Notes: generated by a model from the sequence alone, not told the origin. A stretch of DNA of 64,000 nt from Microbacterium nanhaiense (GCF_014646015.1 NZ_BMMQ01000010.1:1-64000), one strand, 5' to 3'. Shown: positions 34,819 through 43,523, counted from the stretch's first letter. Translations and numbers: made by a program.

Positions 34819-35805
34819 TTAGAGGGTCGTGAGGGCGACTGCGCCCTCGGGGAGGTCGGAGGGCGTCGCGAGGCGCGTGCCCGGAAGGGAGGCGGTCGCG
34901 GATCCATGGCGCACGGCCGCGTCGAGCGCGGCGCCGTCCGCGGATCCCGCGACGCGGGCGTGCAGGTAGCCGGCGAGCGAGCTGTCGCCCGCGCCGACGG
35001 TCGAGCGCACCGCGATGTGCGGCGGGATGGTCGCGTGGATCGCGCGCTCGGGGGTGACGAGCACGGCGCCGTCGCCGCCGAGGGTGACGAGCGCGGATCC
35101 GATCCGCGCCGGAACGAGCGCGCGCGCGATCTCGGCGACCGCCGCGGGCTCGGAGCGGACCGGCACGCCCGCGAGCTCGGCGAGCTCGATCTCGTTCGGC
35201 TTGATGAGATCGGGCTTCCCGGAGGCGACGGTGGCCGCGAGCGCGGGGCCGGAGGTGTCGACCGCGATCAGCGGCGGGCTCGCGATGCGGCCGCGCACCG
35301 CCTCGATGATCCGCACGTAGAAGTCGTCGCCGGCGCCGGGGGGAAGCGATCCGCAGAGGGCGAGCCAGTCGGCCCCCTCGCTCGCCGCCACGACGGCGTC
35401 GATGAGCGGCTCGGCCGCGTCACTCGAGAGCGCCGGGCCCGGCAGGTTGAGCTTCGTGGTCTCCCCGGCCGGGTCGGTGATCGCGATGTTGGCGCGGGCG
35501 CGGCCCGTGATCGGCACGGCGACGACGTCGAGGGCGGCCGCCGAGCCGGTCGGCGCGGGTTCCTCGGCTCGGCGGATCCGCGCGCCCCCGGCCTCCAGTG
35601 CCGCCGCGTACGGATCCGTCGACGCGAGCGGCAGCACCGCGCGCACCTCGTCGCCCGCCGCCGCGAGAACCCGCGCGACGTTCACGCCCTTGCCCGCCGC
35701 GTCCTCGCGGATCTCCGAGGCAGGCTGGACCTCGCCGACCGAGAGGGGCGCGGGCAGAGAGACCGTGCGGTCGAGCGCCGGGTTCATGGTGAGTGTGACG
35801 ATCAT
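34819..35805 (-). CDS. fruK: 1-Phosphofructokinase
   Basis: A 328-residue PfkB-family kinase converting fructose 1-phosphate to fructose 1,6-bisphosphate. It begins MIVTLTMNPALDRT and has GKGVNVARVLAAAG, KPNEIELAELAG and the catalytic STVGAGDSSLAGYL with the base Asp. Its start overlaps the fruR stop (ATGA). Motifs and context give FruK rather than a tagatose kinase. Confidence 0.94.
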   Translation of the reverse strand: MIVTLTMNPALDRTVSLPAPLSVGEVQPASEIREDAAGKGVNVARVLAAAGDEVRAVLPLASTDPYAAALEAGGARIRRAEEPAPTGSAAALDVVAVPITGRARANIAITDPAGETTKLNLPGPALSSDAAEPLIDAVVAASEGADWLALCGSLPPGAGDDFYVRIIEAVRGRIASPPLIAVDTSGPALAATVASGKPDLIKPNEIELAELAGVPVRSEPAAVAEIARALVPARIGSALVTLGGDGAVLVTPERAIHATIPPHIAVRSTVGAGDSSLAGYLHARVAGSADGAALDAAVRHGSATASLPGTRLATPSDLPEGAVALTTL

Positions 35806-36581
35806 GCGACCCACACCTCCGCATCTGCATTGTCGAGCGCCGCCGCGAGGTCCGCGGGCGGCTCGGCGTCGGTGACGACGACGTCGATGTCGTCGAGACC
35901 GGCGAAGCGCGTCAGCGACTCGTCGCCGAACTTCGACGAGTCGCTCAGCACCACCACCCGGCGCGCGGCGCGCACCATGGCGTTCTTGACGGCGGCCTCG
36001 TCGACGTCGGGCGTGCTGAGACCGAAGTCGGCGGAGAACCCGTTCGTGCCGATGAAGGCAACATCGGGGCGTAGCCGGTCGATGTCGCGCACCGTCTCGA
36101 TGCCGACGGCGGCGCCGGTGACCGAGCGCACGCGCCCTCCGAGCACCGTGACCGAAACGCCGTCGCGGCCCGCCAGCGAGGCCGCGTGGGCGACGGCGTT
36201 CGTCACGATCTGCGCGGATCCGCCCGCGATGCGAGCGAGCAGCGGATCCAGAAGCGCCGCGGTGGTCGTACCCGCGTCGATCAGGATGGATCCGGAGAAG
36301 CCGGGCGCGATCGCCCGCGCGGCGCGCTCCGCGATCCGCTTCTTCTCCTCGCCCTGGGCGGCGAGGCGCTCGCCCACCCCGCGCTCGACGAGGCTCGCGC
36401 GCCGCACGGCGATCGCTCCCCCGTGCACGCGCTGCAGGGATCCGGCCTCTTCGAGCCCCTGAAGGTCTCGGCGCACCGTCTCGGTCGTGATGTCGAATCG
36501 TTCCGCGAGTTCGCGCACCGACACGCGTCCCGCCTCGCGCACCGCGCGCGCAATGAGATCGAGCCGCTCTGCCTGATACAT
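35802..36581 (-). CDS. fruR: DeoR-family transcriptional regulator of the fructose operon
   Basis: A 259-residue DeoR regulator. An N-terminal winged helix (VSVRELAERFDITTETVRRDL) is followed by a DeoRC effector domain with LIDAGTTTAALLD and FIGTNGFSADFGLSTPD. It probably represses the operon until fructose 1-phosphate binds. ATG 36581 gives the family start MYQAERLDLIARAV; the frame is open 13 codons further upstream through the putative operator, which argues against the longer form. Confidence 0.92.
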   Translation of the reverse strand: MYQAERLDLIARAVREAGRVSVRELAERFDITTETVRRDLQGLEEAGSLQRVHGGAIAVRRASLVERGVGERLAAQGEEKKRIAERAARAIAPGFSGSILIDAGTTTAALLDPLLARIAGGSAQIVTNAVAHAASLAGRDGVSVTVLGGRVRSVTGAAVGIETVRDIDRLRPDVAFIGTNGFSADFGLSTPDVDEAAVKNAMVRAARRVVVLSDSSKFGDESLTRFAGLDDIDVVVTDAEPPADLAAALDNADAEVWVA

Positions 36582-36593
36582 AACCCACACGTT

Positions 36594-36620
36594 ACAACAC
36601 AAACACAGACAAAACAACAC
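36594..36620 (-). promoter_or_regulatory. Putative FruR operator and promoter region
   Basis: A 27-bp stretch that is almost purely A/C on the plus strand. On the minus strand it reads as tandem TGTTTTG/TGTGTTTG/TGTTG motifs just upstream of fruR. Tandem TGTTTG-like boxes are the usual target type of DeoR-family sugar regulators in actinobacteria. It stands out in a 70% GC background. Confidence 0.55.
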
Positions 36621-36654
36621 CCTCGGTGTGGGCCGGCGCGACCCCGGAACCGCA

Positions 36655-36688
36655 CAAACGGACCCTCCCGGAGGGGAGGATCCGTTTG
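36655..36688 (-). terminator. Terminator hairpin of the cytochrome c biogenesis operon
   Basis: CAAACGGA and TCCGTTTG pair perfectly, extended by an imperfect CCTCCC/GGGAGG inner stem. It lies just beyond the ccsB stop codon and before the fruR promoter. Confidence 0.7.
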
Positions 36689-36702
36689 CGGGGCGCCGGG
36701 GG

Positions 36703-37692
36703 TCAGTCCGGAAGGCCGGCGTAGGAGTGCAGGCCGTCGAAGAACATGTTCACGATCGTGAAGTTGAACAGCACGGCGATGAAGCCGACGATCGCGAGCC
36801 ACGCCGAGCGGGTGCCGCGCCACCCGCGCGTCGCGCGCGCGTGGATGTAGCCCGCGTAGAGCACCCAGATGATGAAGGTCCAGACTTCCTTGGTGTCGAA
36901 GCCCCAGTAGCGGCCCCACGCGTCCTGCGCCCAGATGGCGCCGGCGATGAGCGTGAAGGTCCACAGGATGAAGCCGATGATCGCGACCCGGTAGGCGAGC
37001 GATTCGAGGGCATCCGCGTTCGGGACCGTGCGCAGCATGTTCTTCTTCTCGTCGCGGGAGGGATCCTCGCGCTCGAGGCGCTCGCGGCGCGCCTGCAGCA
37101 GCTGCAGCACGCTAAGCGCGAAGGCGAGCGCGAGGAACGCCGTCGACAGCGATGCGACGAAGACGTGGATGACGAGCCAGGTCGACTTCAGCGGATCCGC
37201 GAGCGGGGTGATCTGCACATAGATGTTCGGCATCGACGCCGCGCCCAGGAGCACCGTGACGAGGCCCGTCATGAACGCGCCGACGAAGCGCAGATCCTTC
37301 CAGAACAGCACCACGAGGTACACCGCGATGAAGAGCATCGTGGACGTCATCGCGAACTCGTACATGTTCGACCACGGCACGCGCCCCGCGCCGATTCCGC
37401 GCAGCACGACGGCGACGAGGTGCAGCAGGAACGCGATCCACGTGAGGGTCGTGCCGATGCGCGCCATCACGTTGTTCGTGTGCGCGACGGGCTCGTCGGC
37501 GGCGAGCGCCAGGCGCGGGGCGGATCCGCCGCCGGCGACGACCAGCTCGCGGTCGCGCTGCTTGATCGACGAGTCGGAGCGCTTGGCGAGATCCATCGCG
37601 TAGCAGATGAACGCCAGCGCGTACACCGCGATCGCGGTCCACAGCGAGATCACCGACCATGTGTCGAAGGTGAGCGCATTTTCAGCAGGCAT
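36703..37692 (-). CDS. ccsB: Cytochrome c biogenesis protein CcsB/ResC
   Basis: A 329-residue system II cytochrome c maturation protein with about eight membrane helices. The haem-handling WWD-like motif appears as WGFDTKEVWTFIIW near residue 255, with conserved His residues in the flanking loops. It works with ResB to move haem across the membrane. Last gene of the resA-ccdA-resB-ccsB operon, 18 nt after resB. Confidence 0.93.
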   Translation of the reverse strand: MPAENALTFDTWSVISLWTAIAVYALAFICYAMDLAKRSDSSIKQRDRELVVAGGGSAPRLALAADEPVAHTNNVMARIGTTLTWIAFLLHLVAVVLRGIGAGRVPWSNMYEFAMTSTMLFIAVYLVVLFWKDLRFVGAFMTGLVTVLLGAASMPNIYVQITPLADPLKSTWLVIHVFVASLSTAFLALAFALSVLQLLQARRERLEREDPSRDEKKNMLRTVPNADALESLAYRVAIIGFILWTFTLIAGAIWAQDAWGRYWGFDTKEVWTFIIWVLYAGYIHARATRGWRGTRSAWLAIVGFIAVLFNFTIVNMFFDGLHSYAGLPD

Positions 37693-37710
37693 ATCCCGAT
37701 CCTAGGTTCG

Positions 37711-39363
37711 TTACTTGGCGTTCAGCTCGGACGTGAGGGCGCCGGCGAGATCGTCGACCGCGCGACGGATGGCGGGGTCCTCGCCGCGGGCGAGGCCCGC
37801 GAACTCGATCCGGGAGCCCTCCCCGTCGGGGGTGACCTTCACCCACATGCGGCGACGGGGCACGAGCAGCGCGGTGATCAGGCCGCCGACGATGAGGATC
37901 GCGAAGGCGAGAACCCACAGCTTCGTGCCGTCGTGATGCACCTGCAGCGAGACGAAGCGCTTGACCGACTCGGTCAACCCCACCTCGGCGCTGTCGACCC
38001 CCTCCGGGGTCTCGTCCTCGAAGGTGATGGATCCGCGCCCGCCCGGCAGCTCGACCGTCTCGCCCGGCGTGAGTTGCAGCGAGGTGACGTCCGAATCCGG
38101 CCCGGCGATCTCGGTCATCCCGCTCGGGTCGAGCTCGTACACCGAACGCGGAATGCCGTCGTCGATACCGAGGTCGCCGACGTACGCGCGGAACGTCAGC
38201 ACGGGGTTGTACAGGTCGGGATAGCCGGACGTCAGCGCACCCGACTCGAGCTCGGCCGCCGTCGGGTAGAAGAAGCCGATGAGCCCGAGCTGCTCCTCCA
38301 GGCCGTCGGCCACCTTCACGACTCCCGTCGAGGTGAGGTTTTTGTCACTCGACGGGAGGAACGGCACGGAGCGCTTGAACACGACGTCACCGTCGGCACC
38401 CCGCACCGTGATCGTCGGCGCGTAGCCGTTGCCGAGCAGGTAGACGTCGTCGCCGTGCACGTTCAGCGGGTGGTTCACCCGCACGGATCCCGTCTGCTCG
38501 TCGCCCTCGGGTTCGCGGATCGTGACGTTCGCGGCGAAGTCGCCCGCCTGGCCCGCGCCGTTCTCACCGAAGGGAACATAGGAGACGTCGAAGGAGTCGA
38601 GGGTCATCGAGTAGGGCGTGAGCGCCTCGTCGCCCACCAGGCGACCCTTGTTCATCGACGAGTAGTTGATGAGCGAGTTCACGAAGGTCTCGCCCTCGAC
38701 GATCACCGACTGGCCCGTGTACTTGACCTGCCCGCCGATGCCGACGCAGATCAGCACGCCCACGAGCGCGGCGTGGAAGACGAGGTTGCCCGTCTCGCGC
38801 AGATAGCCGCGTTCGGCCGACACGCTGGATCCGTAGCGTTCCGTGCGATAGCCGAGTCGCTTCAGGCGCTTCTCGGCGGCGTCGAGCGCGACCGCCGGAT
38901 CCGCCTCGCTGCGCTCCTCCCGGAAGTCCGCGAGCCGGTTCAGGCGCGCGGGCGTGCGCGGCGGCTTCTGACGCAGCGCCTTCAGGTGGTGCTTCGTGCG
39001 GGGCAGGATGCAGCCGATGAGCGAGACGAACAGCAACAGGTAGATCGCCGAGAACCACGCGGATCCGTAGACGCCGAAGAGCTGCAGCTTGTCGACGATC
39101 GGGAACCAGTCGGGGTTGTCGTTCTGCCACTGCACGACGCCGTTCGGGTCGGCCGAGCGCTGCGGGAAGATCGAACCGGGGATCGCCGCGACCGCGAGGA
39201 GCAGCAGGAGCACGATGGCCGTGCGCATGCTCGTGAGCTGGCGCCACCCCCAGCGCAGCCACCCGACGAAGCCCAGCTTGGGCTCGTTGACGCCGGACTC
39301 GACCTCGGAGTCGTAGTGGTCCGCCGGACGTTTCGGATCGTTGCTAGATCGGGAGGTTGACAC
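37711..39363 (-). CDS. resB: Cytochrome c biogenesis protein ResB
   Basis: A 550-residue system II haem-export and ligation partner. Three N-terminal membrane helices (first at residues 43-66, starting LTSMRTAIVLLLLLAVAA, then near 98-117 and 195-212) precede a long extracytoplasmic domain. A final helix lies near residue 480, followed by a short cytoplasmic tail. The family segment LGFVGWLRWGWRQLTSMRT is present. Its start overlaps the ccdA 3' end by 20 nt. Confidence 0.92.
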   Translation of the reverse strand: MSTSRSSNDPKRPADHYDSEVESGVNEPKLGFVGWLRWGWRQLTSMRTAIVLLLLLAVAAIPGSIFPQRSADPNGVVQWQNDNPDWFPIVDKLQLFGVYGSAWFSAIYLLLFVSLIGCILPRTKHHLKALRQKPPRTPARLNRLADFREERSEADPAVALDAAEKRLKRLGYRTERYGSSVSAERGYLRETGNLVFHAALVGVLICVGIGGQVKYTGQSVIVEGETFVNSLINYSSMNKGRLVGDEALTPYSMTLDSFDVSYVPFGENGAGQAGDFAANVTIREPEGDEQTGSVRVNHPLNVHGDDVYLLGNGYAPTITVRGADGDVVFKRSVPFLPSSDKNLTSTGVVKVADGLEEQLGLIGFFYPTAAELESGALTSGYPDLYNPVLTFRAYVGDLGIDDGIPRSVYELDPSGMTEIAGPDSDVTSLQLTPGETVELPGGRGSITFEDETPEGVDSAEVGLTESVKRFVSLQVHHDGTKLWVLAFAILIVGGLITALLVPRRRMWVKVTPDGEGSRIEFAGLARGEDPAIRRAVDDLAGALTSELNAK

Positions 39364-40093
39364 TGCCGATCACCCCCTGCAGTCGCGCCATGATGATGCC
39401 CCAGATTCCCGACACCATGAGGGCGCCGATGAGGATCAGCAGCGATCCTCCGATGACGTTGATCGTGCGCACGTGGCGGCGCATGAACGCGAGCGACTTC
39501 GTCGCCCACCCGAGCCCAAGGGCCGCGATGAGGAAGGGGATCCCGAGCCCCAGCGAGTAGGCGAGGCCGAGCAGGCCCGCCCGCCAGACGTCTCCCGTGT
39601 TCCACGACAGGCTCATGATCACGGCGAGGGTCGGGCCGATGCACGGCGCCCAGCCGAGACCGAGGGCGAGCCCCAGAAGCGGGGCGCCCACGAGTCCGAG
39701 ATTGGAGTTGAGGCTCAGCTTCGCCTGGCGCTGCGCGAAGCCGAACAGACCCAGGAAGACGAGTCCCATCAGGATGATGACCACGCCGAGGATGCGCGTG
39801 ATGAGGTCGTTGTACTTCAAGAAGAAGACCCCGAGCCCACCCGAGAAGATGTTCATCGCCATGAAGACGACGGTGAAGCCGGCGATGAACAGCAGCACGC
39901 CGCCGACGAGGCGCCCGCGGGGCGCGAGCTCGCCCTGCTTGTCCTTCGGCAGCACCGCCCCGGAGATGTACCCGAGGTACCCGGGCACGAGGGGCAGCAC
40001 GCACGGCGAGAGGAACGACAGCAGTCCGGCGAAGACGGCGATCGGGATCGCGGCCCAGAGCGCGCCGACGCCGACGAGCTGCTCGAGGCTCAC
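39344..40093 (-). CDS. ccdA: Thiol-disulfide carrier CcdA
   Basis: A 249-residue membrane protein with six or so helices that passes electrons from thioredoxin to the outer face to keep apocytochrome c thiols reduced. The two redox Cys are in FLSPCVLPLVPGYLGY (near residue 30) and LGWAPCIGPTL (near residue 150). It overlaps the resA stop by 4 nt. Confidence 0.92.
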   Translation of the reverse strand: MSLEQLVGVGALWAAIPIAVFAGLLSFLSPCVLPLVPGYLGYISGAVLPKDKQGELAPRGRLVGGVLLFIAGFTVVFMAMNIFSGGLGVFFLKYNDLITRILGVVIILMGLVFLGLFGFAQRQAKLSLNSNLGLVGAPLLGLALGLGWAPCIGPTLAVIMSLSWNTGDVWRAGLLGLAYSLGLGIPFLIAALGLGWATKSLAFMRRHVRTINVIGGSLLILIGALMVSGIWGIIMARLQGVIGSVNLPI

Positions 40094-40698
40094 GCCGCCT
40101 CTTCGAGGACGTCGTCGACGAGCGTGTTCAAGACCGAGGGCGAGTCGATGGCGCTGATGATGCGCGCGGCCACGCGCCCCTCACGGTCGAGGACGAGAGT
40201 GATCGGGGTGGCCTGCAGCGGCGTCGCGGCCGCGAAGGCGAGCTTCGCCTCGCCGCCCTTGCCGTCGATGAGGCTCGGGTAGGTGATGCCGAAGGTCTCC
40301 GCGAACGCGCGCGCCGTCTCGGCCTCGTTCTCGATGTTGATGCCGACGAACGCGACGTCGCCGTCCTGGTGGTCCTGCCAGACCTTCTCGAGGTGCGGCG
40401 CCTCGGTGCGGCACGGCGCGCAGTCCGCGTACCAGAAGTTCACGACCGTGACCTTGCCCGAGGTGTCGTCGCTCGACAACTCGTCGCCGTGCTCCGTCAC
40501 CCCCGACCACGCGACGGGTTCGCCGCGGTCATCGGGAGCGATCTCCTGCACCTGGAACTCGCCCGAGATATAGCCCTTGGTGTCGCCCGAGAGATACTGC
40601 TCGGCGACGGGGTCGTTAGCGCAGGCGGCGAGCGTCGCACCGAGGGCCACGATCGACGCAAGCGCGGCGGCGCGACGGATCAGCTTCTTCGAGGGCAC
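40090..40698 (-). CDS. resA: ResA/TlpA-type extracytoplasmic thiol-disulfide oxidoreductase (lipoprotein)
   Basis: A 202-residue thioredoxin-fold protein with a lipoprotein signal (lipobox LAAC at about residue 26). The redox motif is WYADCAPCRTEAPH and the cis-Pro is in ATPITLVLD. It reduces the haem-binding thiols of apocytochrome c. First gene of the operon; GTG 40698 is supported by a leaderless TAGAAT box. Confidence 0.92.
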   Translation of the reverse strand: MPSKKLIRRAAALASIVALGATLAACANDPVAEQYLSGDTKGYISGEFQVQEIAPDDRGEPVAWSGVTEHGDELSSDDTSGKVTVVNFWYADCAPCRTEAPHLEKVWQDHQDGDVAFVGINIENEAETARAFAETFGITYPSLIDGKGGEAKLAFAAATPLQATPITLVLDREGRVAARIISAIDSPSVLNTLVDDVLEEAA

Positions 40699-40704
40699 GC
40701 CACA

Positions 40705-40710
40705 ATTCTA
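40705..40710 (-). promoter_or_regulatory. Leaderless -10 box TAGAAT of the resA-ccdA-resB-ccsB operon
   Basis: Minus-strand TAGAAT is followed by 6 nt and GTG 40698. It is the best match to TATAAT among the leaderless boxes here. Confidence 0.55.
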
Positions 40711-40744
40711 CGGAGTGTAGTAGTAGGAGGAGGCTGAATGCGGA

Positions 40745-41662
40745 TCAGCGATGGTCACCCGCGAGGATGCCGAGGAAGCGGGCATTGATGAAGAGGCGCT
40801 CCCGGCCGATCTTCGTCGTCAGGAGCGCACCGGTAGCGACGAGCGCATCCAGCCATGCGGTCGCGGTAGGCCGAGAGACTCCGCATCGCTCGATGACATC
40901 CGAGATTCGCGCATACGGCTTCTCGAAGAGGAGGTCGAGTAGGTCGGCGTTACTTCCCGCGGAGGTCGACTCGCGCATTGCATTGCGCACCTGCTCCTGC
41001 AGCTCCTGAACCTCGTCGATCTTCGCGATCGTCTGTTCCGCCGTTTCCGCGATGCCGCGGAGGATGAATCTGATCCATTCTTCCCACGAGCCGTCGCGCG
41101 TCACGCCGAGTAGCAGCCGATAGTAGGTCTGCTTGCTCTGGATGATGTATCGCGAGAGGAAGAGAATCGGAGCGTGCAGAAGGCCCGCCTCGACGAGGTA
41201 GAGCACGTTCAGGATGCGCCCCGTGCGCCCGTTGCCGTCCTCGAACGGGTGGATCGCTTCGAACTGGTAGTGCGCGACGGCCATCTTCACGAGGGGGTCG
41301 ACCCCATCCTGCGCATGCAGATACTCCGCCCAGTTCGACAATTTGTCGCGGATGATCCGCTCCCCCGTCGGCGGTGTGTAGATGGCGCGTCTCGTCGTCG
41401 GGTTTCCGATGAACGTGCCCGGGAGAGTGCGGACGGTCATGCGCCGATGATGGATCCGCTCACACACATCAACCGCCGTCGTCGCGGAAAGCGGCCGATC
41501 GCGGATCGCCTCCAGCCCGGCGAAAAGCGCCTCACGGTATCGCAGCGTCTCCTTCGTCGCAGGGTTGTTCGCGGCGTCGGGATCCTCCGCAAAGCGTATT
41601 GCAGTGTCGCCGTAACGTGTAAGAAATTGCTCGATTCTTTTACACGTTATCGCGACGTGCAA
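40745..41662 (-). CDS. Fic-family AMPylase, apparently truncated at the N-terminus
   Basis: A 305-residue Fic protein. The core motif HPFEDGNGRTGR is intact (near residue 138), followed by the NVLYLVEAGLLHAPILFLSR helices and a C-terminal winged helix (ISDVIERCGVSRPTATAWL). Full-length relatives carry about 70 more N-terminal residues including the inhibitory helix (S/TxxxE/N type). Here homology starts at RIEQ and the only start is TTG 41662, with no ribosome-binding site. That TTG lies three codons after, and in frame with, the stop of the upstream DUF3054 gene. Codon use is less GC-biased than in the neighbours, suggesting acquisition. It may be a pseudogene or a deregulated enzyme. Confidence 0.8.
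   Translation of the reverse strand: MHVAITCKRIEQFLTRYGDTAIRFAEDPDAANNPATKETLRYREALFAGLEAIRDRPLSATTAVDVCERIHHRRMTVRTLPGTFIGNPTTRRAIYTPPTGERIIRDKLSNWAEYLHAQDGVDPLVKMAVAHYQFEAIHPFEDGNGRTGRILNVLYLVEAGLLHAPILFLSRYIIQSKQTYYRLLLGVTRDGSWEEWIRFILRGIAETAEQTIAKIDEVQELQEQVRNAMRESTSAGSNADLLDLLFEKPYARISDVIERCGVSRPTATAWLDALVATGALLTTKIGRERLFINARFLGILAGDHR
41606..41656. repeat. 17-bp inverted repeat over the 5' end of fic
   Basis: GTCGCCGTAACGTGTAA (41606-41622) and TTACACGTTATCGCGAC (41640-41656) pair with two mismatches around 17 nt. An overlapping direct repeat is seen as AACGTGTAAGAAATT and GACGTGCAAAGAAATTT (41654-41670). It covers the first codons of fic, so it may be an operator or a scar of the event that removed the fic N-terminus. 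Confidence 0.7.
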
Positions 41663-41671
41663 AGAAATTTG

Positions 41672-42076
41672 TTACCTCGCGTCGACCGGACGCTCGCTCC
41701 GCGACGAGACGCGGTGCGAGCGCCGCCACGCCACGAGCGCCGCGAGAGCGCGCCAGCCGATGAGGAGGACGGCGAGCACGATGAGCGTCACGACGAGGAA
41801 CGGCACGGCGAAGCCGCCGCCGGTCGCCACGCGCAGGATCATTCCGCCGCCGGCCGCGAGGATCCACACCGGCAGACCGGTGCGCAGGGGTGCGGCGGGG
41901 TTCCGCCAGGCGAGGCTCACCAGCCATCCGATCGCGCCGCCCGCGAGGAACGGCCAGGCGACGGTCGCGAGCGTCGGGGCGCTGATGCTCTCCTCGTGAC
42001 TCGACATCCCGATGGCGGCGAAGGCCACGATGACGACGACGTCGATGAGGGCGGGGATCCAGGGGCGGCGGCGCAT
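41672..42076 (-). CDS. DUF3054 membrane protein
   Basis: A 134-residue protein with four membrane segments (from PALIDVVVIVAFAAIG to the helix before WRRSHR) and the conserved TVAWPFLAGGAIGWL block of DUF3054. ATG 42076 is the family start. Its stop lies 9 nt before the TTG of fic, in the same frame. Function unknown. Confidence 0.85.
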   Translation of the reverse strand: MRRRPWIPALIDVVVIVAFAAIGMSSHEESISAPTLATVAWPFLAGGAIGWLVSLAWRNPAAPLRTGLPVWILAAGGGMILRVATGGGFAVPFLVVTLIVLAVLLIGWRALAALVAWRRSHRVSSRSERPVDAR

Positions 42077-42086
42077 CCCTTCACGG

Positions 42087-42092
42087 TACCGT
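42087..42092 (+). promoter_or_regulatory. Leaderless -10 box TACCGT of the histidine phosphatase gene
   Basis: TACCGT is followed by 7 nt and ATG 42100. This supports ATG 42100 over the in-frame GTG codons at 42091 and 42094. Confidence 0.5.
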
Positions 42093-42099
42093 GGTGAGC

Positions 42100-42720
42100 A
42101 TGCCAGCCGAGCGCCTCCACCTCGTCCGCCACGGAGAGGTTCACAACCCCACGCGAGTTCTGTACGAACGAATCGACGGCTTCGGGCTGAGCGAAGCGGG
42201 CCGCGGCATGACCCGCGCGGCCGCGGGCTATCTCGCGGATCGCCCCGTGACGCGGCTCGTGTGCTCGCCTTTGCAGCGCACACAGGAGTCCGCGGAGCCC
42301 TTCGCCGAGCAGTTCGGCCTCACCCCCGTGCTCGACGAGCGGGTGGTCGAGCCGTGGAACTCCTTCGCCGGTAAGCGGATGAAGCGCGCCGTGCTGAACC
42401 CGCTGAACTGGCGCCTGCTGATCGACCCCTCCAAGCCGAGCTGGGGCGAGCCGTTCGCGTCGATCGCCGCCCGAATGATCGACGCGATGGCGGACGCCTG
42501 GGACGAGACAGACTCGGGCGACGTCGTCATCGTCTCCCACCAGGCGCCCATCTGGATCGCGCACCTCGCGATCGCGGGTGAGAAGCTCGCGCACTCCCCC
42601 ACGACCCGCCGCTGCGCCCTCTCGAGCGTGACGAGCTTCGCGCGGCGCGCCGACGGATCCTTCGACGAGATCGGCTACGCCGAACCGGCCTCGGCGGGCG
42701 TCGATCTCGGCGCGGTGTGA
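42100..42720 (+). CDS. Histidine phosphatase family protein (phosphoglycerate mutase-like)
   Basis: A 206-residue phosphatase of the RHG branch. The phospho-His motif LVRHGEVHNPT is near the N-terminus, with CSPLQRTQESAEP (second Arg), a Glu in ERVVEPWNSF and the C-terminal His in VIVSHQAPIW. Substrate cannot be predicted. It is transcribed alone, divergent from DUF3054, with its stop 7 nt from the convergent DedA gene. Confidence 0.88.
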   Translation: MPAERLHLVRHGEVHNPTRVLYERIDGFGLSEAGRGMTRAAAGYLADRPVTRLVCSPLQRTQESAEPFAEQFGLTPVLDERVVEPWNSFAGKRMKRAVLNPLNWRLLIDPSKPSWGEPFASIAARMIDAMADAWDETDSGDVVIVSHQAPIWIAHLAIAGEKLAHSPTTRRCALSSVTSFARRADGSFDEIGYAEPASAGVDLGAV

Positions 42721-42727
42721 CGCCGGC

Positions 42728-43420
42728 CTAGGCCTCGGTCTCGCGCTCGCGCCGGATCTGACGCACGCGGGCGACCACGAACCAGACGAGCAGCGCGGCG
42801 ACGACGACGATCACGACGTTCTGCGCGATGCCCATGTATTCCTCGACGACGTGCCACGCCGATCCGAGGAACCATCCGATCATGATGAAGACGGTGTTCC
42901 AGATGAGGCTGCCGAGGCCCGTGTAGAGCAGGAATCGCCAGATCGGCATGCGCACCACGCCGGCCGGGATGGAGATGAGACTGCGGAAGATCGGCAGGAA
43001 CCGCCCGAAGAACACCGCCGCGGAGCCGTGCCGCGTGAACCACGCGACGGTCTTGTCGATGTCCTCGGCGCGCAGCAGCGGGATCTTGTCGAACAGCCAG
43101 CGCAGGCGTGCGACGCCCACGAGCATGCCGATGAGGTACAGCGCGAGCGCGCCCACGAGAGAACCGGCCGTCGCCCAGGCGATCGCGGGCACGACGCCGA
43201 AGGCTCCCTGGTGAGCGGCGAAGCCCGCGGCGGGCAGGATCGCCTCGCTCGGGATCGGCGGGAAGATGTTCTCGAACGCGATCGCGATGCCGACGCCGAT
43301 CGGACCGATGAGGTCCATCAGCGACACGGCCCACTCGACGAGCGCGCCGAGCCACGATTGCTGTTCGGGCGCGGCGTCGGTCGCGGCGGCGAGAATGTCG
43401 GTCAGGCGGCGGTGGTTCAC
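42728..43420 (-). CDS. DedA-family membrane protein
   Basis: A 230-residue DedA/Tvp38 protein with four to six membrane helices. Family motifs are GIAIAFENIFPPIPSEAILP (acidic residues of the re-entrant loop) and FFGRFLPIFRSLISIPAG. DedA proteins act in undecaprenyl phosphate or phospholipid flipping; the exact substrate here is unknown. Confidence 0.9.
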   Translation of the reverse strand: MNHRRLTDILAAATDAAPEQQSWLGALVEWAVSLMDLIGPIGVGIAIAFENIFPPIPSEAILPAAGFAAHQGAFGVVPAIAWATAGSLVGALALYLIGMLVGVARLRWLFDKIPLLRAEDIDKTVAWFTRHGSAAVFFGRFLPIFRSLISIPAGVVRMPIWRFLLYTGLGSLIWNTVFIMIGWFLGSAWHVVEEYMGIAQNVVIVVVAALLVWFVVARVRQIRRERETEA

Positions 43421-43510
43421 GGGGAATCTCGTTTCCGTCGTCGGTTCCCGACCGAGCTTAGTGAATCTCGTCTATGGAACGCCCCTCTGTCCGCCTTCAG
43501 GTCGCCGGAA

Positions 43511-43516
43511 TACGCT
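43511..43516 (+). promoter_or_regulatory. Leaderless -10 box TACGCT of the FUSC gene
   Basis: TACGCT is followed by 7 nt and GTG 43524. Confidence 0.5.
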
Positions 43517-43523
43517 TTCCGCT

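Noticed and set aside
36594..36620. Extended fruR start 13 codons upstream
   Set aside because: It would translate through the putative operator and give a Cys/Leu-rich leader absent from DeoR proteins; the family start is ATG 36581.
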